Assembly: GCA_016789785.1 (NCBI GenBank)
Contig: JAEUQE010000009.1
Location: 1-28,425 of the forward strand
Direction of reading: 5' to 3'
DNA length: 28,425 nt
Source of the DNA: Bryobacterales bacterium
GTDB lineage: Bacteria > Acidobacteriota > Terriglobia > Bryobacterales > Bryobacteraceae
Part shown: piece by piece, positions 25,405-28,425 of the stretch
Position numbering within the stretch: the stretch's first letter is position 1
How the letters are laid out: every line of letters starts with the position of its first letter
Program-made: the position numbers and the translations under genes
The notes under the pieces: generated by a model
The model's input: only the letters and a program-made list of their open reading frames with translations
The model's database searches: none
What the model was told of the DNA's origin: nothing

Positions 25405-26610
25405 ATGAAAATCCTTTGGGTCAAAACTGACTTTCTGCATCCCACCAATCGCGGCGGGCAGATTCGCACCTTGGAAATGCTGCGTTGCCTTCATCGCAAC
25501 CACGAGATCCACTACGTAGCGTTTGAAACACCGGGCCAACCGGAAGGCCTCCAGCGGAGTGTCGAATACTGCACCAAAGCCTATCCGGTCCAGCACCACA
25601 TTCCGCCCAAGCCCTCGCTTGGTTTCCTGATGCAGGTGGCCCGGGGCGTGATCTCGCCCTTGCCGGTTGCCGTGGAGCGCTACCGCTCGGAAGCCATGCG
25701 CCGGCAAATTGAGGAACTGCTCGGCAAGGAAAGCTTCGACGCCTGCGTGGCCGACTTCATCTTCCCGGGGATCAACATTGCCGATCCCGCGCGGTGGATC
25801 GTGTTTCAGCACAACCTTGAGACCATGATCTGGAAGCGTCACGCCACTCACGGCAATGCGCTCCGGCGGTGGTTCTTCGGATTACAGGCCAGCCGCATGG
25901 CGCGCTTTGAAGCGGATCTCTGCCGTAGGGCCAGGCGTGTCATCGCGGTGTCGGAAACCGATGCCCGGGAACTGGAAAAAATGTTCCAGTTGCCGCCGGT
26001 TGGCTGGGTGCCGACCGGGGTCGACGTGCGGTACTTCAGCCCCAGTCAAGAAACATCACATGAGGCAGTGAAGGCGGATCTGGTGTTTGTGGGATCCATG
26101 GACTGGATGGCCAACCAGGATGGCGTGGGGTGGTTCCTCGACCAGATTCTGCCGTTGATCCGGCGGAAGCACCCGCAATGCACGGTGTCGATTGTGGGCC
26201 GCAATCCGAATGCGGACTTGTTGCGGCGCGCGCAAAGCGACCCGCTGATCAAGGTCACCGGCACCGTGCCCGATGTGCGCCCCTATCTCTGGGGTGCGGC
26301 CGTATCCATTGTCCCGCTGCGGATCGGCAGCGGAACACGATTGAAGATCTTTGAGGCGATGGCTGCAAAAGCTCCCGTGGTCTCCACCACCATCGGCGCG
26401 GAGGGATTGCCGCTCACCCATGGCAAGGATGTTCTGATTGCGGATACTCCGGAAGACTTCGCACAGCGCTGTGTGGATCTGCTCTCGGACCGGTCCGCCG
26501 GGCAGCGTATGGCCGGCGAGGCCTGGCGTTTGGTTTCCGGGCAATTCTCCTGGGAATCCGTATCGCGGCATTTCGAAACCCTGTTGAGCGGCGTGCCGGC
26601 TGCCGGCTGA
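25405..26610 (+). CDS. Glycosyltransferase (GT4/GT-B), exosortase-locus type
   Basis: A 401-residue GT-B glycosyltransferase. The start MKILWVKTDFLHPTNRGGQI and RTLEMLRCLHRNHEIHYVAF match the N-terminal domain of sugar transferases seen with PEP-CTERM systems (TIGR03087-like layout; not verified). QHNLETMIWKRHA and RVIAVSETDARELEKMF follow. The donor-binding half shows VPTGVDVRYFSP, DLVFVGSMDWMANQDGVGWF, VSIVGRNPNADLL and PLRIGSGTRLKIFEAMAAKA (about 305-322), the usual nucleotide-sugar site. It probably adds one sugar of the repeat unit in the cytoplasm. Spacing of 19 bp to the upstream amidotransferase gene suggests one operon. It converges with the second amidotransferase gene. Confidence 0.9.
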   Translation: MKILWVKTDFLHPTNRGGQIRTLEMLRCLHRNHEIHYVAFETPGQPEGLQRSVEYCTKAYPVQHHIPPKPSLGFLMQVARGVISPLPVAVERYRSEAMRRQIEELLGKESFDACVADFIFPGINIADPARWIVFQHNLETMIWKRHATHGNALRRWFFGLQASRMARFEADLCRRARRVIAVSETDARELEKMFQLPPVGWVPTGVDVRYFSPSQETSHEAVKADLVFVGSMDWMANQDGVGWFLDQILPLIRRKHPQCTVSIVGRNPNADLLRRAQSDPLIKVTGTVPDVRPYLWGAAVSIVPLRIGSGTRLKIFEAMAAKAPVVSTTIGAEGLPLTHGKDVLIADTPEDFAQRCVDLLSDRSAGQRMAGEAWRLVSGQFSWESVSRHFETLLSGVPAAG

Positions 26611-26628
26611 TAGCCTAAAGCTGATAGC
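26606..26628. repeat. Short tandem repeat GCTGATAGC x2
   Basis: GCTGATAGC at 26606-26614 recurs at 26620-26628 with the spacer CTAAA. Each unit is self-complementary at its ends (GCT/AGC). It contains the GT4 stop codon and fills the 20-bp gap before the convergent amidotransferase stop. It may act in termination, or be a remnant of a longer repeat array. Confidence 0.45.
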
Positions 26629-26630
26629 TG

Positions 26631-28425
26631 CTACCGCAGCCACTTTTCCAGCACAATCGCATACCAGACCGGATTCGGCACATTGCCTGCTTCGGCGCCG
26701 CGCCGGAACTCCCGCCGCAACGCTTCGCCATCCAACCAGCCTTCCCGTGCCGCCACCGGATCGCGCAGCAGCTCCTCGACATCCTCGCGCCACTCGGTGG
26801 CCAGCCACCGGCCCACCGGAATCCCGAATCCGGTCTTCCGTCTCCGGCTGACCTCCGGTCCCAGCCGGCGCTCCGCAATGGTCCGCAGAATCGCTTTCAG
26901 CCTTCCACCCTGCAGCCGGACCGAATACGGCAGACGCGCGGCGTACTCCCAGATCTCCTGATCCAGAAACGGAGACCGTGCCTCCAGCGCATAGTACATC
27001 GCCCCGCCATCCACCTTGGTCATGTACTCGCCAGTGAATCGTGTGCGGTGCTCATAATCGAGGAAATCCTTCAACAGGTGCCGCGCGGACTCCTCTGACC
27101 ACGCGGTCTCCTGCAACTCCACCCGAGCCCCCGCCAGCCGCGGCCCCAGCATCCCGGTCTTACGGAAATACGGTAGCCCGACATGCGCATCGGTCACCGC
27201 CCGCAGCCCGCCCGTGGCGAATCCCAGAAAATTCCCTGCGCGCTTCAAAACCCCCTGTTGCGGCAGATTCCGCCGCCAGCGCTCCCAGCGCCGGGAGAGG
27301 ACCGCGGGAATGCCCGCCGCCAGCCGTTGCGCATGATAGAAAATCCGGTGCTCGGGATAGCCGAGAAAGACGTCGTCGCCTCCGTCGCCCGTCAGCAGCA
27401 CCGTGACTCCCTGGTTGCGGATCACCTTGGAAAGCTCGAGCATTCCCAGCGCGGAGGCGCAAGCGAACGGCTCGCCATAAGCCTGCGTCAACTCCTCCGG
27501 ATCCGGGGGCGCCTCGCGCGACATCGGAACCACTTCATGCGGAATTCCCAACTGCCGTGCCGTGCGGATGGCCTCGGCACTCTCATCCATTTCATCGCCC
27601 GGCGTTCCCACCGTGAAGGAAGTGATGGGTGCGCCGTGCCGGGCCATCGCCCAGCAAACCAAACTGGAGTCCACGCCGCCGCTCAACAGCGCTCCGATAC
27701 GGACATCGGCCGTCAAACGCAGGGCAACCGCTTCCAGTAACAGCCTCTCGGTCTCCGCGACGGCATCTTCAAACGCCACCGCCCTCCCCGCCACCTCAGG
27801 CACTTGCCAGTAAGTGCGTTCGCTCAACTTACCGTCACGCCATTCGAGAATCCGGCCCGCGCCCACCTTTCGCACATTGCGGAATACCGACCGCTCATCG
27901 GTCACATAGCCGAACTCGAGAAACTCGGCGATCGCGTCCGGGTCCAATCCATCGGTGAATCCCGCAGCCTCAATGGCGCGTGCGGTCGAGCCGAATGCCA
28001 GCCTGCCCCCTCGCACCGCGTAGTAGAGCGGCTTGACGCCAAGCCGGTCGCGCACCAGATACAGCACCCGCTGACGCGCATCCCACAACGCGATGGCGAA
28101 CATCCCGCGCAGCCTTTGCACGAGCTTATCGAAACCCCACTCCTGGTAACCATAGAGTAAGATCTCGGTATCCGTGCGGCTGCGAAAGGAGTAACCCGCC
28201 CGCTCCAATTCCGCGCGCAATTCCAGAAAGTTGTAAATGGCCCCGTTGAATACGACAGCCACCTGGCGGTCCGGCGTCAGCATCGGCTGGCGGCCTGCCT
28301 CGCTCAGGTCGTAGATGGAGAGCCGCCGGTGTCCGAAAACCGCTTCTGGCCAGCTCTCCACACCGCTCGCGTCCGGACCACGGCGTTCCATGGTGCGCAG
28401 CATCCGGGCCGTCTCCGGAACGGCT
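26631..28425 (-). CDS. asnB: Asparagine synthase-type amidotransferase, second copy (5' end outside window)
   Basis: The frame stays open to the window edge (AVPETAR before MLRTMERRGPDASG), so the true start, including the MCGI nucleophile motif, lies outside; perhaps 30-40 residues are missing. About 598 residues are visible. The glutaminase part has RRGPDASG, GHRRLSIYDLSEAG, NGAIYNFLELR and RTDTEILLYGY. The synthetase part has LSGGVDSSLVCW and LTGDGGDDVFLGYPEHR. It differs substantially from the first amidotransferase, so it is not a recent duplicate. The likely role is amide formation on a carboxylated sugar or other carbohydrate-linked carboxylate; true asparagine synthesis is also possible. 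It is convergent with the GT4 gene, 20 bp apart. Confidence 0.92.
   Translation of the reverse strand, partial: AVPETARMLRTMERRGPDASGVESWPEAVFGHRRLSIYDLSEAGRQPMLTPDRQVAVVFNGAIYNFLELRAELERAGYSFRSRTDTEILLYGYQEWGFDKLVQRLRGMFAIALWDARQRVLYLVRDRLGVKPLYYAVRGGRLAFGSTARAIEAAGFTDGLDPDAIAEFLEFGYVTDERSVFRNVRKVGAGRILEWRDGKLSERTYWQVPEVAGRAVAFEDAVAETERLLLEAVALRLTADVRIGALLSGGVDSSLVCWAMARHGAPITSFTVGTPGDEMDESAEAIRTARQLGIPHEVVPMSREAPPDPEELTQAYGEPFACASALGMLELSKVIRNQGVTVLLTGDGGDDVFLGYPEHRIFYHAQRLAAGIPAVLSRRWERWRRNLPQQGVLKRAGNFLGFATGGLRAVTDAHVGLPYFRKTGMLGPRLAGARVELQETAWSEESARHLLKDFLDYEHRTRFTGEYMTKVDGGAMYYALEARSPFLDQEIWEYAARLPYSVRLQGGRLKAILRTIAERRLGPEVSRRRKTGFGIPVGRWLATEWREDVEELLRDPVAAREGWLDGEALRREFRRGAEAGNVPNPVWYAIVLEKWLR

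Overview
The window is part of a large polysaccharide (exopolysaccharide, capsule or O-antigen-like) biosynthesis locus on a moderately GC-rich bacterial chromosome. A PEP-CTERM sorting protein, a heparinase II/III-fold protein, a fused two-domain oxidoreductase, two asparagine-synthase-type amidotransferases and long FN3/beta-helix secreted proteins occur together. This mix is typical of exosortase-carrying Gram-negatives, and the style fits Acidobacteriota (Bryobacter/Solibacter-like). That assignment is inferred from gene content only; there is no rRNA or other marker gene here.

Layout. 1-3578 (+): tail of a secreted or surface protein, then a large secreted FN3/beta-helix protein. 3663-6922 (-): a GT4 glycosyltransferase overlapped by a bi-domain oxidoreductase. 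7136-9745: a convergent methyltransferase/GT4 pair bracketed by two copies of a structured repeat. 9771-11042 (+): Wzx-type flippase. 11114-13039 (-): heparinase-like protein, divergent from a PEP-CTERM protein (13200-13895, +), which is followed by a zinc-ribbon methyltransferase (13987-14871, +). 14906-20786 (-): four-gene run of two polytopic GT-C-like proteins, a DPM1-like GT2-GtrA fusion and a methyltransferase-GT2 fusion. 21039-26610 (+): methyltransferase, O-antigen ligase/polymerase, amidotransferase and GT4. 26631-28425 (-): a second amidotransferase, cut by the window edge.

How the genes fit together (inference). Cytoplasmic GT4/GT2 enzymes build a lipid-linked oligosaccharide, and methyltransferases, oxidoreductase and amidotransferases decorate it. 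The Wzx-type protein flips it and the Wzy/WaaL-type protein polymerises or transfers it. The GT2-GtrA protein could make polyprenyl-phosphate sugars that the two GT-C proteins use on the periplasmic side. No initiating sugar-phosphate transferase, export channel, co-polymerase or exosortase lies in the window, so the locus probably continues beyond it.

The least ordinary feature is the repeat pair (7136-7348 and 9444-9745). Each copy has inverted REP-like termini with a GTAG/GTAA head. Just inside the left terminus each has a hairpin whose loop (CTCA) and stem length are the same, while most stem bases differ in a pairing-preserving way. Between the two repeats, at 9323-9353, two back-to-back extended -10 promoters flank a palindrome. 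Three genes have an extended -10 only 7-9 nt from the start codon, which suggests leaderless transcripts.
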